From contig JAMXBD010000696.1 in assembly GCA_024138025.1 (NCBI GenBank), positions 248,001 to 312,000 of the forward strand: a stretch of 64,000 nt of DNA. The letters are read 5' to 3'. Shown piece after piece: positions 36,343-48,215 of the stretch (position 1 is the first letter of the stretch; each line of letters begins with the position of its first letter). The translations under genes were made by a program, and so were the position numbers. Below the pieces are notes generated by a model, which saw nothing but the letters and a program-made list of their open reading frames with translations, ran no database searches and was not told the DNA's origin. Origin of the DNA: Combretum micranthum. Taxonomy: Eukaryota > Streptophyta > Magnoliopsida > Myrtales > Combretaceae.

Positions 36343-39300
36343 TGTAAACCCTTGATTTTTAGAGCAGTCCTAAGCCTTAACCCTAAGTTGGAAAGTCAAC
36401 TGGAAACCTTAAGTCAACAAATCTCAAGTTAAACCGTACAGTTTAGATTCAAAAATTCTGTTTTCGTAAACCGAGAAGTTGAAAATTAATTAAAGTGTGT
36501 AGAATAGTCCGTAATATTATTTGATTTCTTAAAAAAAAATCATATTGGGTTATTTTCGGCTTATTTTGAACCCGATTGGATACTGCTTTTGGAAAACATG
36601 TCTTAGGCTCGAAAAATTAAAAATACATATTTAATATCTTTAGACTCATATTTTCATAAGGATTTCAAAAATATGAGTTCACAATTTTTCGGAATCTAAA
36701 AATATCAGTTATAGCTTATATAAGCATATTTTGACCGTACCGGTAACTTATTTGTTGAAATACTAAAATAATTCAATTGATTTTTTTTTATTTATGAAAT
36801 TTTTGCCACTCATTTAAAAATATTTTCTTAATTTTATTTATATATCATTCTTAATAAAAGTACTTTTTCAACATACTTCAAGTACACTTCAATTGTCACT
36901 TCTACATATTATTTATGTTTTCTTTCACTCTATCTCCCATGCATGGCAGCTGCCATACTCTCAAAATCATCCACTTTTATTTTATTTTATTTTATTTATT
37001 TAATGATTTAAAGTCTCTTTTAGTTAGCAAATTGAGTAACACAAGTTACACTTTCAAAATTCAAGTTACAAGCTAACTAAACTCCTCTCTCTCTCTTACA
37101 AGAATCACGCTAGCCCCTCTTAAATTTCTGCCATTGTTTTATTTTTTTTTTCTTCTTTCAATTATTTAACACATTTTTAATACACTCCTCTCTCTATTTA
37201 AAGACTTATACTTATACACTTTTACTCTTTGCAACCTTACCTCATTTACTCTCTCTTTTTCCTCTCTTTATCTCTTTCTTAGCCGTGTTCTTATGAGAAT
37301 ACAAACTGCCTCCATCTCAAAAAATTACTTCCACATTCCATTCTTGAAGATTCTTTAAGTAAACTTTTTTCTTAAGCTTCCATAGATATTATAGGTTGAT
37401 TATATGGAGGTTTCATGCATCAAAGGACTCTCCATAATGCCTAAAGGCTAGAGATGATGATGCCAAAACTTTGAAACCTCTCTTTATGATCTATATTGAT
37501 ATTGCTATATTTGTTGTCTTTAAGACTTTATTATCTTCATATATATATATATATATATATATCATACTTTGTAGATATAAATTTTTATGAAGCTTTGGTT
37601 ATGTTTATGTTTAGATCTATAGGTTTAGGGCTTACTACCATGTATTTTTTTATATTCATGTTCATATTATGTGTAGATCTTAGATTTGAACGTGAATAAA
37701 ACTAGTGAAATTCGTATCTAGGCAAGACCTACATTTAAAAACCCTCTTCCAAGTCTCAAAATGGAAGTTTTAGTTGAAAAAGTGAAGGTTTAGTGAATGT
37801 ATATCATCAAGACTTCTTTTTACAAGAATCAAAGGTGGTTTTCAAAAGTTACTTTTAAAAATAAAAATCTTATTTTCGGATTTAGGCCAAGACATGGTTT
37901 AAAAACATGTTTTACAACTTAAAAAAATGAAGATTTTATTCAAGCTATGGAAGGCTCTTAAGATAGGATATGTAAAGGATGATTTTTCATAAGTCTTGAT
38001 GGATTTTATCAAAAGATATGTAAAAAAAAAAAAACAATTTTTGAAAATTCGGATCTAAGCCAAGACCCATTTTTAAAACCTATTATCTAACCTCAAAATG
38101 AAGATTTAGATAAAAATATAAAGGGCTCTTGGTATAGATATCCTAAGGATTGGATTTTCATAAGTTTAGATGGGTTTTCCTAAAATGTATTCCTAAAATA
38201 GAGAGTTTTGTAAAAGACAAATCTAGGTCTTATTTTCATTCTAAAACTAAAGGAAGAAATTCGGATTTAGGAAGGGATAAATTTTGAAAACCTTATTTTA
38301 GACTTCAAAACAAGAGTTTTATATGGAAAATTGAATGCTTTGATAATGGGTGATATAATAAAATTATTTTTATTGAGTCATATTAGTTTTAGCAAAGGAT
38401 TTTCTTAAAACAAGAAAATGAGTTTCAACTCAAAATTTCGATTTTTACAAAAGTAGATTATTGGAATTTTCATTTGGACAATATCTTTACGATCATATAA
38501 GTATTTAATCTTTTATCTTTGGCTAGAAGTTCTCTTTACAAGTGTAGTGAATGGACAATAATCCTTGCCAATCGTAGTTTAACATTTGTAAAACTCTTTC
38601 TCAAAATACTACGAAGGACAATAGGCAGCGAACCTATCGATCGTAATATAGCGTTTAGATCGAGGTCGTCCACGAGGAAGAATAAGTACTAGTAATCACT
38701 TTAACTCTACTATTTAGCAAGAAGATTGAGTAAAAGATCGATTAATACTAACTACCACTATTAGAACTATGAATTGCAGTGAATTAGGAAACACAAGCAG
38801 TAGAACACAAGTGAGATTTAGAAATCAAGTATTAAAGCGATCTAGATCTTGTTCTTCAATTAACTTCATCATGTGAATCATAGAATACTAAAAATAAACC
38901 TAATTGATTTCTTATACCATTGAGTTTCTTATACAAGTTAATAATCATCTCAAATATATCAACTTATCTAATCTTAGATCGATTAATTAGGATTTCTCCT
39001 TAACTAATTTCAATCTAAAATCGCATGAAGTTCACAAACTCAAGAAAATAGAGGAACGTGGAAGATTCTTGCAACCTATCTCTAGGATCACAATTAAATC
39101 TCATCTAATTGTATAGATCTATTCATAAAAGCTATTTCTCAATCAACTTAGTTGAAATCAGATATAAACTTGTACTCCGGATGTACAAATCGAAGAAAAA
39201 TAATGAAGAACATGCAATGAAAATACAAAAACATCAACAGGAAATTATTAAGATCGAATCTTCAAAACATGATGAAATTAAAATCCGAACTCGATCTAGA

Positions 39301-41508
39301 TCTACAATCTACTCCTCCATTGAGATGATAGAAAACGGTTGAATTGCAATATAAGAAAACAAAGTCATGAATACAACCTGTAAAATGAAGTTCAACCGAG
39401 GGAATTGGATCTATGAATCCGGGTAAATCTCACTCGAATCCTTCGTAACTTGTTCTTCTGTGAAAAGTCTCTCTCCAAAAAAAACAAAGGAAAAAGATGT
39501 ATATTTTTTTTCTATTTCTGAACGTAACTAACTTTTCTCTCTCCTCTCAGAAACATATAAATATGTCCAAGATAGAAAGAAAGAAAAATAATAGAGAGAA
39601 GAATTCGCTGCTACAAACAGGGGTACAAACGGCCCCATTTGCTCACCTGTTGCTCCTGTTGTCCTCAAAACTGGAGCAAACACCCTTGCAAACAGGGTTG
39701 TTTGCTCGACTGTTGTGGCTACTGGCCTAATCCTGGGCATCCTGATTCCAAACACCCCTCCAAACGGGATCGTTTGGGTGGCTGTTTGCTTTTATGATTT
39801 GTTCTTAAATGTACTGTTTAGCTTTAAAGTTGTTAAATTTGAAATATTTCTTTGTAAAGAGCCTAAAATTGACAAATTAAGCACTAAGAACCAGTTTTAG
39901 ATGATTTTTACTTAGAAAAAAAAATAAATGAGCCCAAAATCATCTTAGAAATGAGGGTGTTATATCACTTATCATGTAGAACCAATATAAGTTGATCTAA
40001 AAAGTTAAATGGAACAAAAGTAACAATTTTCAATAATAACTAAAAACTGGAATTTTCGTAACCTTGCTGTATAGTAGCTTTTCGACCGTCAATTGACCTT
40101 GGATGTTTGATTTAACTTGGGAAATGGATAGATTTTTTGAAGTAGATAGAAATCGATATATAATATGCGCAATTCCGAATTAAAATGAGTTAGATATGAC
40201 CATTTTAAGTTAGGACTTCAACTTAGGTGAAAATTGACGAATTTAGTAAATAAAATTGTTAAGTTTATTAGAACTTCATGAGAAATACTCATTGTGGGAA
40301 TTCCTTGTACTTAGGTGAATTGGAGGACGACTTTTCACTCCCGAGGACTACTACGACTAGTGGATTTCTCTCCATGGCCGAATGAGTTCATTTCTTAAAT
40401 GGTTGTGCTCATGTATGTGCTTGTAATCGCAGTGGCATTAGAATTAGGAAAAGATAAAAATTATGATGAGTTGTGATCTAATCTTGGTTGAATGAATAAT
40501 AAGTATATCAAGACGAGACTTGTTGTAAAATCATTGTATGAGCTAGTATAGATTTGGAGTGTTTGAAATTCTCTATGATCACACTTAACCTACATAATTA
40601 ACATGGCACGATTATATGAATAAACTGTACATGCATATCACGTAGTGAGTCACATTGCAGTGGTTAATATATCTTTGGTGGGACAAAAGTATATTGGCGG
40701 AGGCGTGGGGGCCTGTGTTAACATTAAGGATGCGAAATCGCTTAAGTTAACGAAAGTAGGGGTAAGCACTTAAAACTACCACAATAAAACAACGGAGGTT
40801 GTATAACTAAGCGAAAGAGATCGGGATTATGGTTGCATGACTTATGGGCCATCCCACTCAAGATTGAAATTATGGTTGCATGACTTATGGACTACCCTAA
40901 CCCCGAATGGAGGGCGTAAATCCATTCACATATGGCTCCCGGAAAGTCATATGCTTGTATGCTCACGTGCTTGTGCATTTCATATGGTTGTTAATAACTT
41001 GTCTGTTATATACAGTTATTGAGCAGTAAATATTTGGAAATGAATCTTACCAAGCTTGTTAGCTTATACTCCTATAGTTTTTGTTGCCGTGTTCCCATTT
41101 TTGGATTGTTTCAAGAGAATACTTTTCACAGGTTTATCTTTTGGATTAAGGAGCTTTTGAAGAAGTCAGGAACTAGCTATGAGCGTGGACTTCTAGGAAA
41201 ATCTCTTTAACATAAACTTTAATGTTTGTAAGGTGGATTTAGACTGGATAGACTTCTATTATTTTGGCGGAGGTATGCCCCCTTGACTTTTGTAAAGACT
41301 TAACTTATTTATCTTGTTGTGATTTCTACTCTTAATGCTATTGTATGCCTTCTTAAGACTATTCGATTTAAAGTGTGATCTTAAAAATTATGCAAGTACA
41401 CCTTACACCTGGTATGTAAACTTATGGGATGACTAAGGTTGTCATACTTAAGTTTAAATATCGAGTGTGGTGGACTGTCGCGTTTTGGGCACCCTTTGGG
41501 GCGTGACA
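36343..41508. mobile_element. Nested LTR-type insertion of 5.2 kb in Copia integrase
   Basis: Begins TGTAAACCC and ends GGGCGTGACA, with GGAAA at 36338-36342 and at 41509-41513. The integrase text is continuous across the junction when it is removed. No pol motifs were seen. It may be a very long solo LTR or a deleted element, itself containing another repeat at about 38.56-39.97 kb. An LTR-promoter-like stretch (TATTTAAAG followed by a pyrimidine-rich leader) lies near 37195-37280. An (AT)n run lies at about 37539-37562. Confidence 0.7.
38560..39970 (-). repeat. Dispersed repeat family R, copy 1
   Basis: Colinear with 46740-48180. Shared landmarks in the same order are CCTATCG..AATATAG, GATCG..(G)TCGTCC, AATACTAGTA, TCATGTGAATCAT, GATTAATTAGGA-TCTCC, AGATTCTTGC and CTCTCTCC/CTCTCCTT. 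A GC-richer repeat patch at 39605-39790 contains several CAAAC-AGGG-type units. The exact ends are not fixed. Confidence 0.6.
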
Positions 41509-43947
41509 GGAAACATTGTTATGTAGCCTTTGTTGATGATTATACCTTGGGAGTTTTGGTGTATTCGATGATGACAAAGGATGAAGTGTTAGGAGTGTTC
41601 CTCAAATCGAAAATGATAATGGAAACTTAGACAGGCAAAAGGATCAGACGTTTCCATATAAAAAATGGTGGAGAATGCAAAAGTGTTCCATTTAGAAAAG
41701 TTCGTGAAGATGAAGGCATTGCCAGACACTTCACTGTTAAATCTACACCACAACAAAATAGGGTGGCAAAACGCATGAACTGAACATTATTGGAGAAAGT
41801 TCGGTATATGTTATCCAATGCTAGGCTGGGTAGAGAATTTTAGGCTGAGGCTGAAACATATGCATATTACCTCATCAATCATTTACCATCTACTATTGGG
41901 AAAACACCATTGGAGAAATGGTTTAGGAAGCCTACTATAGATTATGACTCCTTCCATGTATTTGGTTTCACTTCATACTACCATGTTAAGGAATCAAAGT
42001 TGGATCCAAGAGCAAAAAAAGCAGTGTTTATAGGAGTCACCTCTGGCATAAAAGGGCTATTGTCTATGACGTCTAAAGACAAAGAACATAGTCTTTAGCA
42101 AGGATGTCACCTTTAATGAATCTACAATGCTGAAAAAGGTGGATGTTGAGCAGTTGAATGATACTCCCAAATAGATGGAGTTTGAAAGATTGGTAATCCC
42201 AGTGGACAAAGAAATTACTGATGATTCTCCTATGATAGGAGGAGATACTGATGGAGAGGAGGTTCAAATCCAAGAACTTCCACAATAACTTGGATCAATT
42301 ACAACCAGGAAGCCAAAAAGAACAGTTAGAAAGCTTGCTTGCTTTGTTGATATGGTAGCTTGCACATCTTTAATTGTAGCTGATGACATTCCAACCACTT
42401 ATAATGAAGCAGTCCAAAGTTTAGAGGAAGAAAAGTAGATGATTTCCATGGGTAAGGAAATACATTCCCTTTATAAGAATCAGACATGGGGATTGGCTAG
42501 TCTCCTGAACAAGAAGAAAGCAATTAGATGCAAATGGGTATATTCAAAGAAAGAAGGATTTCGTAAACAAGGTGATATTTTCTATTTGCTTCGAAGGAGG
42601 GAATTGATTATAATATGATATTTTCTCTAGTTGTGAAGCATTCCTCTATTAGAATTTTGTTGGCTTTGGTAGTACAGTTGGATTTTGAACTAGTTAAATT
42701 GGATGTAAAAACTACATTTTTGCATTGAGACTTAAAGAGGAAATCCATATGACTCAACCAGAAGGTTTTGAAGTTGTTGGAAAGGAGAACTTAATGTGTA
42801 AACTTAAAAAATCATTATGTGAATTAAAGCAATCTCCAAAGTAGTGGTATAAGTAATTTGACAAGTTTATGATTGGGCAAAAGTACACAAGATGTAAATA
42901 CAACCATTGTGTGTATTTTCATAAGATACAAGACTAATCCTTCATATATCTTCTTCTATATGTTGATAGCTTCCAAGAGTCAAATAGAAATTGGGAAGTT
43001 GAAGACTCAGTTGAAAAGGGAGTTTGAGATGAATGTTCTAAGTGAAGCAAAGAAAATTCTTAGCATGGAGATAATTAGAGACAAAAGATTAAGGAGGCTT
43101 TGTTTGTTTTAGAAACATTATTTGAGAAGGGTTCTAAAGCGTTTTGGTATGAATGAAAAGTTAAAACCAATTAGTACTTCACTTGATCCTCGTTTCAAGC
43201 TCAACGTTGTTATGTCTCTAAAGAATGAAGCATAACAAGAATATATGTCAAAAGTACCATATGCAAATGCTGTTGGAAGCTTATGTATGCTATGGCGTGT
43301 ACAAGGCCCAACTCATGATCTAGGAAATGAGCATTCACAAGCTGTGAAATGGATTTTACGATACATCTAGGGTACAATGGATGTTGGATTGATATTTGAG
43401 CAGGAAGACAATAAGTGTATAGTTTAAATATTGTGATTCAGGCTATGCTAGTGATTTAGATGAGCGGGGATCGACTACAGGCTATGTATTCACTCTTGCA
43501 AGAGCACCAGTCAGTTGGAAGTCTACCTTAAAGTCAACGATTGCGTTGTCTACTACAAAAGCTAAGTATATGGCAATCTTAGAGGCCGTAAATGATGCAA
43601 TTTAGCTTTGAGGGTTGCTTAGTGAATTTGGATTTGAACATAAATATGTCAAAGTGTATTGTGATAGTCAAAGTGCTATCCAATTATCAAAAAATCAAGT
43701 TTATCAAGCAAGGATGAAGCACATCGATGTCCAATGTCACTTTGTATGGGAGATTTTGGAAGAAGGTGAAGTTAGAATCTAGAAAATTTGAACCATCGAG
43801 AATCTTGCTGATATGTTAACAAAAGTGATGACTGTGGTCAAGTTCAAATTTTGTTTCGAATTGATAATATTGCTAAAGTATGAAGATTAAATTTGAAAAT
43901 ACTATCAAAGACAGTTTGCGAGGAGATTGAAGATGTGAAAATACGCT

Positions 43948-43956
43948 AAGGTGGAG
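43948..43956 (+). promoter_or_regulatory. Polypurine tract of the Copia element
   Basis: AAGGTGGAG followed by TTT lies directly before the 3' LTR start TGTTGATG at 43960. Confidence 0.7.
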
Positions 43957-43959
43957 TTT

Positions 43960-44497
43960 TGTTGATGAAAGTGGCTCATCCCACATGGAAAATAATGGAG
44001 GAAATGATTGGAATGTGAGAAGTATTTAAGGTTTTGTCCCACATGAAAACTTTAGTAAATCATTGGGTATTTATCAAGTAATAAAAAGGTTTCTCTTCTT
44101 CCTTAGTTGATTATCCCAAAAATTTATAGCTTAGCCCATTTCTAAAGAAATTCTCTTCTTTCTCCATTTTGTAATATTTCACTTTATATTCCTTTTGAGT
44201 AAAATAAAACTTTGGTAGTGTCCAAAGACATAAGCACAATTGGCCAAACCTCATTAATTTATGATATTCTTTATTTCATCGTTCTTTAAATAGCCATTAT
44301 AAAGTATAGTTGTAGTGATATACTGTGCTGTTAAATTATATTTAGAGGGAAATTCTGTTTAAGAAATTTGATTTTAAGTGGGACCATTTATGACACTTCC
44401 AACATTTCTTAAGAATTAACTCAGTTTTCAATACAATAATACATCTATAAAATTATAGTATATTTGGTGATAGAAATATTACCTTGATTCCACAACA
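43960..44497 (+). repeat. 3' LTR of the Copia retrotransposon
   Basis: Starts TGTTG and ends CAACA, perfect 5-bp inverted ends. It is colinear with the 5' LTR at 31188-31710 and, at 538 bp, slightly longer. Confidence 0.88.
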
Positions 44498-44640
44498 AGT
44501 CATACTACATTTTTCTATTCTACTAATAAGTTTTCTTTATTAATAAAGACAAATTTTACGAGAAGCGAACATCATTAATAATAAAAATTTTTCCTATTTA
44601 AGATGGCATAATATGATAAATTTTTAATATAAATAGGAGT
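44498..44640 (+). repeat. Promoter/first-exon segment, copy A (right part)
   Basis: TTCTATTCTACTAATAAGTTTTC and the following AAGACAAATTTTAC match 51224-51285 (GTTCTATTAATGAGTTTTC and AAGACAAATTTCAC). This shows it is the other half of the segment interrupted by the Copia insertion. Confidence 0.6.
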
Positions 44641-45221
44641 TAGGAATTGCTATTTATTTATTCCAAAGTAAAATGCAACTTCCATCCTGTAACTATTAAT
44701 TTTTTGATGCAGAAATTGAAAATGTGTAACAATTCATACATCATGCAGCTTACTAAAAAGCAAAAAGATAGCAATCTTTTAAGTCTTAAAAACAAAATCC
44801 TCTTAGGAAAAATAAAAAGGAGAAAGAAAAAAACAGCACTAAGGGCACTTTTACTTTTCTTATAAATCAAAATCTTAATCCATCCAATTTTTCCATATTT
44901 TTTCACAATATGTTTTAAACAAATGCTGCTGGCATAGATAGGAATTGATAGAAAACACATGAAACAAAGTAGAAGACTGCAATTTATTACCGAAACTGGA
45001 CAACATGACGGCAAGAAACACCGTTGTCATTTTACAGAAGCTTTTCTTATTCATGACCAATTGAATTGGTAAATGGAGTAAACTATCAATATATTTGTTG
45101 TTATTCAGACTACATCTTATTGTTTTAGTAATGGATTTTCTATAATAATGCAGGACGAGACAAATTTTACAAGCTTTCTATATAATAGATGTAAATCAAG
45201 AAAAAAAGGATAATCACAAAA

Positions 45222-45567
45222 ATGGAAGTTCAACTTTTGTAAAAAGAATAATTAAATATTTAAAATTTGGTTTTGAATAATTTTGTATATGAATAAAGTT
45301 TTTATTGACTTTTTTTATACCTAAAGTTTGGTTTTGATAATTTTTGTATCTGAATAAACTTTTTTTGCACTTTTTTATACTTCATTTCACTTGTTTCGGG
45401 TATGAAAAAAAAGCCTACGAAAATTTTATTAAGGTATAAAAATTGTTAAAACTAAACTTCAGGTATAAAAAAAGTCAACGAAAGCTTTATTTAGGTATCA
45501 AATTATTCAAAACCAAATTTTAGATATCTAATTGTTCTTTTTATAAAAATTTATTTACCATTTTCGT
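45222..45567. mobile_element. AT-rich foldback MITE with long terminal inverted repeats
   Basis: The left arm (from AAAATGG at 45222, through AAATTTGGTTTTGAATAATTT, to GACTTTTTTTATACC) is mirrored by the right arm (GGTATAAAAAAAGTC, AATTATTCAAAACCAAATTT, CCATTTTCG). The arms exceed 100 bp, around a short central loop near 45370-45430. Confidence 0.7.
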
Positions 45568-45636
45568 CAATGACAAAAAAAAAAATGTAAAAACAAAAGT
45601 CATGCAGGAAGCTAGCATCATTGATGATAAAAATTG

Positions 45637-45905
45637 TAATGGTTGTGCTATGGGTGTATTGGAGAGGCTTATATGCATGTAAAAAGGGTTGGGTGTAAGT
45701 CATGTGGGCTTCCCCAGTGTTACCACTTCATAGTAGCATCGCCCTCATCTGTAAACCCCGGAGTTCCTACCGGGAGGACTCTCTCGCTCACAGCCTTTTG
45801 GGGACCACTGCTACACATGGCGTGAAGGATTGTCCCACATGGGTTTGGCTCAACCCTTTTTACATGCATATAAGCCTCTCCAATACACCCATAGCACAAC
45901 CATTA
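45637..45905. mobile_element. GC-rich foldback element, unit 1
   Basis: A 269-bp unit. TAATGGTTGTGCTATGGG opens it, and the inverse CCCATAGCACAACCATTA closes it. The arms pair for about 55 bp through AGGCTTATATGCATGT and the AAAGGGTTG block. The core is much GC-richer than the surroundings and holds a second small palindrome (ACCCCGGAGTTCCTACCGGG). Open frames of 60-100 codons on both strands are by-products of the foldback. Confidence 0.8.
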
Positions 45906-45910
45906 CAGAC

Positions 45911-46179
45911 TAATGGTTGTGCTATGGGTGTATTGGAGAGGCTTATATGCATGTAAAAGGGTTGGGGGTGTAAGTCATGTGTGCTTCCCTAGCGTTACCA
46001 TTCACAGTAGCATCGCCCTCATCTGTAAACCCCGGAGTTCCTACCGGGAGGATTCTCTCGCTCACAGCTTTTTGGGGACCACTGCTACGCATGGCGTGAA
46101 GGATTGTCCCACATGGGTTTGGCTCAACCCTTTTTACATGCATATAAGCCTCTCCAATACACCCATAACACAACCATTT
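45911..46179. mobile_element. GC-rich foldback element, unit 2
   Basis: A second 269-bp unit, nearly identical to 45637-45905 and separated from it by only CAGAC. The two make a head-to-tail tandem of palindromes. The closing end reads CCATTT instead of CCATTA. Confidence 0.8.
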
Positions 46180-46739
46180 GAAAAATCATTTCCATTTAAG
46201 ATGGTGGATAGAGGTAGATAAGTATAGGTAAAATTCTGATATAAATAGTGATGGGACTAATAATACAAGATTAGGAGCTCATGTCAACACTGTTGTCTTA
46301 TGTGGCATGAGGATTTTAATATTTAGTTTCATATTATATCTACTTTTATTTATTTTAGACTTACCTACTTATTTAATTAGATACAAGTAGACATAATAGG
46401 TAATGATATGCATATTTATTAAATTTTCTTTTATTATATTTTTAGATGGCTGAATAATAGTTGTTGGTTTAAGTTTAGATCGTAAAGACTCATATTTAAC
46501 TTTACTTTGTTATAAATGATTCTTTTATTAGGATTTTGAGCAAACTTATTGATTTTGAATAAAACAAAAATTCTAAATGTGTGATTCTTTTTTTATAGGT
46601 GGTGTGAGGCCATCACAACTTTTCATTGGTAAGGTGAGGCTGCCAACTAATATTTTGTTATTTCTATTTTCTCAAATAGCTTGTCATCTTGAAAAGGTAG
46701 TCTATTGATTACAGTTGGCAAAAGAGATTTCCATCATTC

Positions 46740-48180
46740 TTGGTGAAGGCAGTATACCTATCGTGAATATAGTATAGCTTTTAAAAATCGGGATCGTCCT
46801 CAGGGAATAGGCAAATACTAGTACTAAATCGTATTCTACTATCTAACTGAACAATTTTGATGATTTTACTACTTATCTAACTTTCTTTAAAACACTATTA
46901 ACACAATTCCAATAACCAAACAAGATTCAATAAAAGTCTAATAATCCAGGTTTTGTCTTACTTTCAATTTATCATGTGAATCATTGACAATCTTTATTAG
47001 ATAATTTAGATTAGTTCTTAAGCTATAGAGTTCCTTGAGCAAATTATTAATTCTTTCGAATCTAACAATTTATCTAAACCTAGATTAATCGATTAGGATG
47101 TCTCCTCAATCAATAGCAACCTAAATTTGCATTAATAACATGAACTCTTAAGAATAGAAGATTCTTGCTATTCTATGTCTAGAATTACAACAAATCTCTT
47201 CAATTGCATATATGAATTCATAAAAGTAATCTTTCAATTAACTTAAATGAAATTCATGCATAAATCTGTATTTCCGGACATACAAACTTAAGAAACGGTT
47301 AAAAACATGCAATTGAACAAAAGAACTTTAATAATTCATTAAGAACAAAGTCTCAACACATGATAAATATGAAATTAAACAAAACCCAGATCTGAAAAAC
47401 TACTCCTTCATAGTAATTAATAGTAATACATGAAATTCAAAATAGAAATTCGAACTCATGATACTACCTGAAAAGATTATAGCTCAAAAGTGTTGGATCT
47501 TCAATCCTTGATGATCTTGAATTTTTATTGGAATCTCCAGAACTCTTTTTCTTTTGAAAACTCTCCTTCTCAAAATCTTGTCTGTCCTCTTTCTCTTCCA
47601 CCATCTCCTTTTTATAACCATCTTCAATTGAATGGAATTAATTGCGCTTGATGAGGAGAGATGAAAGGTTTTGGAGGTTATGAGTCTTTTGGCCCTTCAA
47701 GTAACGCTCCTTCCATAACCGAAATAAACGTTTTTTGTCTTAAAATGGAGGTTACTGTAGTTAAAAAGTCGTTTTCTCATTGAATGACTTTTTATTAAAT
47801 CGACAGGGCGAGTGACAGGTCATGTCTCACAAATGTCCTTTGCAAAGTTCAATTTCCAGGTTGACATGGTGAGAGACAGGTCATGTCTTGCAAATGTCTT
47901 TCAAAAGCTTGATTTTCATTCTTTAATTTTGCTTCCTCCTTGCAATGGTTGAAAAACATAGCTTGATCTTGTCATTTTGAGTTCTTCTTAATCCAAAATT
48001 TGCATTTTTGTCCCGTCTTTGCTTTCCTTGAAAAAATATTTCCTTTAAAGACCTGAAAGCATACATTAATGTTTTGAAGTGCCAAATTCTTAATAAAAAT
48101 GATCAATAAAGGTTCATTTTGGCATTCACAAAATATGAATAAATTTGGTTTATCAATTCTCTACTTTACTTTCAAGACAA
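46740..48180 (-). repeat. Dispersed repeat family R, copy 2
   Basis: The counterpart of 38.56-39.97 kb. It contains a 61-bp tandem repeat with the core ACAGGTCATGTCT at 47814-47826 and 47875-47887. This patch replaces the CAAAC-AGGG patch of copy 1 at the same relative place. On the - strand a TATAAAAAGG word at about 47620-47611 precedes a purine-rich leader, consistent with an LTR or element promoter. Boundaries are approximate. Confidence 0.6.
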
Positions 48181-48215
48181 AGACTACCAAGGGAAAAGTA
48201 AAGGCCAATTGGTAT

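Larger units (their letters stand above)
35541..43860 (+). pseudogene. Copia pol (protease, integrase, reverse transcriptase, RNase H), broken
   Basis: In order: a protease W-M-L-D-S block near 35625, where the catalytic triad third residue is Thr instead of Gly; the pre-integrase W-H-L-R-L-G-H motif with a C-x2-C pair at 36030-36160; and integrase core text at 36210-36342, resuming after the nested insertion at 41509. Reverse-transcriptase text runs from about 42420 to 43110, including L-K-Q-S-P and Y-V-D-like segments. RNase H runs from about 43470 to 43760 (V-S-W-K-S-T, A-L-S-T-T, C-D-S-Q-S-A-I, K-H-I-D-V). Numerous stops and frame changes separate these blocks. Confidence 0.85.
31188..44497 (+). 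mobile_element. Degenerate Copia LTR retrotransposon with two nested insertions
   Basis: The order is LTR, primer site, gag, protease, integrase, reverse transcriptase, RNase H, polypurine tract, LTR. This order (integrase before reverse transcriptase) is Ty1/Copia. Subtracting the two nested insertions (32038-34892 and 36343-41508, plus one copy of each duplication) leaves about 5.28 kb, an ordinary Copia length. The coding regions carry many stops and frameshifts, so the element is dead. It was inserted into copy A of the promoter/first-exon repeat. Confidence 0.9.
44641..46250 (+). repeat. Promoter/first-exon segment, copy C, carrying foldback insertions
   Basis: Colinear with 50480-51300: GATGCAGAAATTGAA, AAAAAGATAGCAATC, TATAAATCAAAATC and an ATG at 45005 followed by GCAAGAAACACCGTTGTCAT. 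The open frame from that ATG is only 19 codons (to 45064). The 3' part is interrupted by a MITE (45222-45567) and two foldback units (45637-46179). The flanks beside them (GCATCATTGATGATAAAAATT and TTCCATTTAAGATGG) match continuous text at 44570-44610. Confidence 0.6.

Noticed and set aside
31183..44502. Target duplication of the outer Copia element (GGTTA / AGTCA)
   Set aside because: Only three of five bases agree. It may be decayed, but it is not counted as evidence.
44658..45014. 118-codon - strand frame, partly similar to the 94-codon frame at 50844-51128
   Set aside because: The similarity comes from the shared repeat segment. The frames run antisense to the TATA/ATG layout and through A-rich tracts giving Phe/Leu runs.
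45637..45905. Possible tRNA or rRNA fragment because of high local GC
   Set aside because: No A/B box spacing or acceptor-stem arrangement. The GC content is explained by the foldback element.
45643..46221. Several 60-102 codon frames on both strands
   Set aside because: They are produced by the GC-rich palindromic foldback units and repeat each other in mirrored form.
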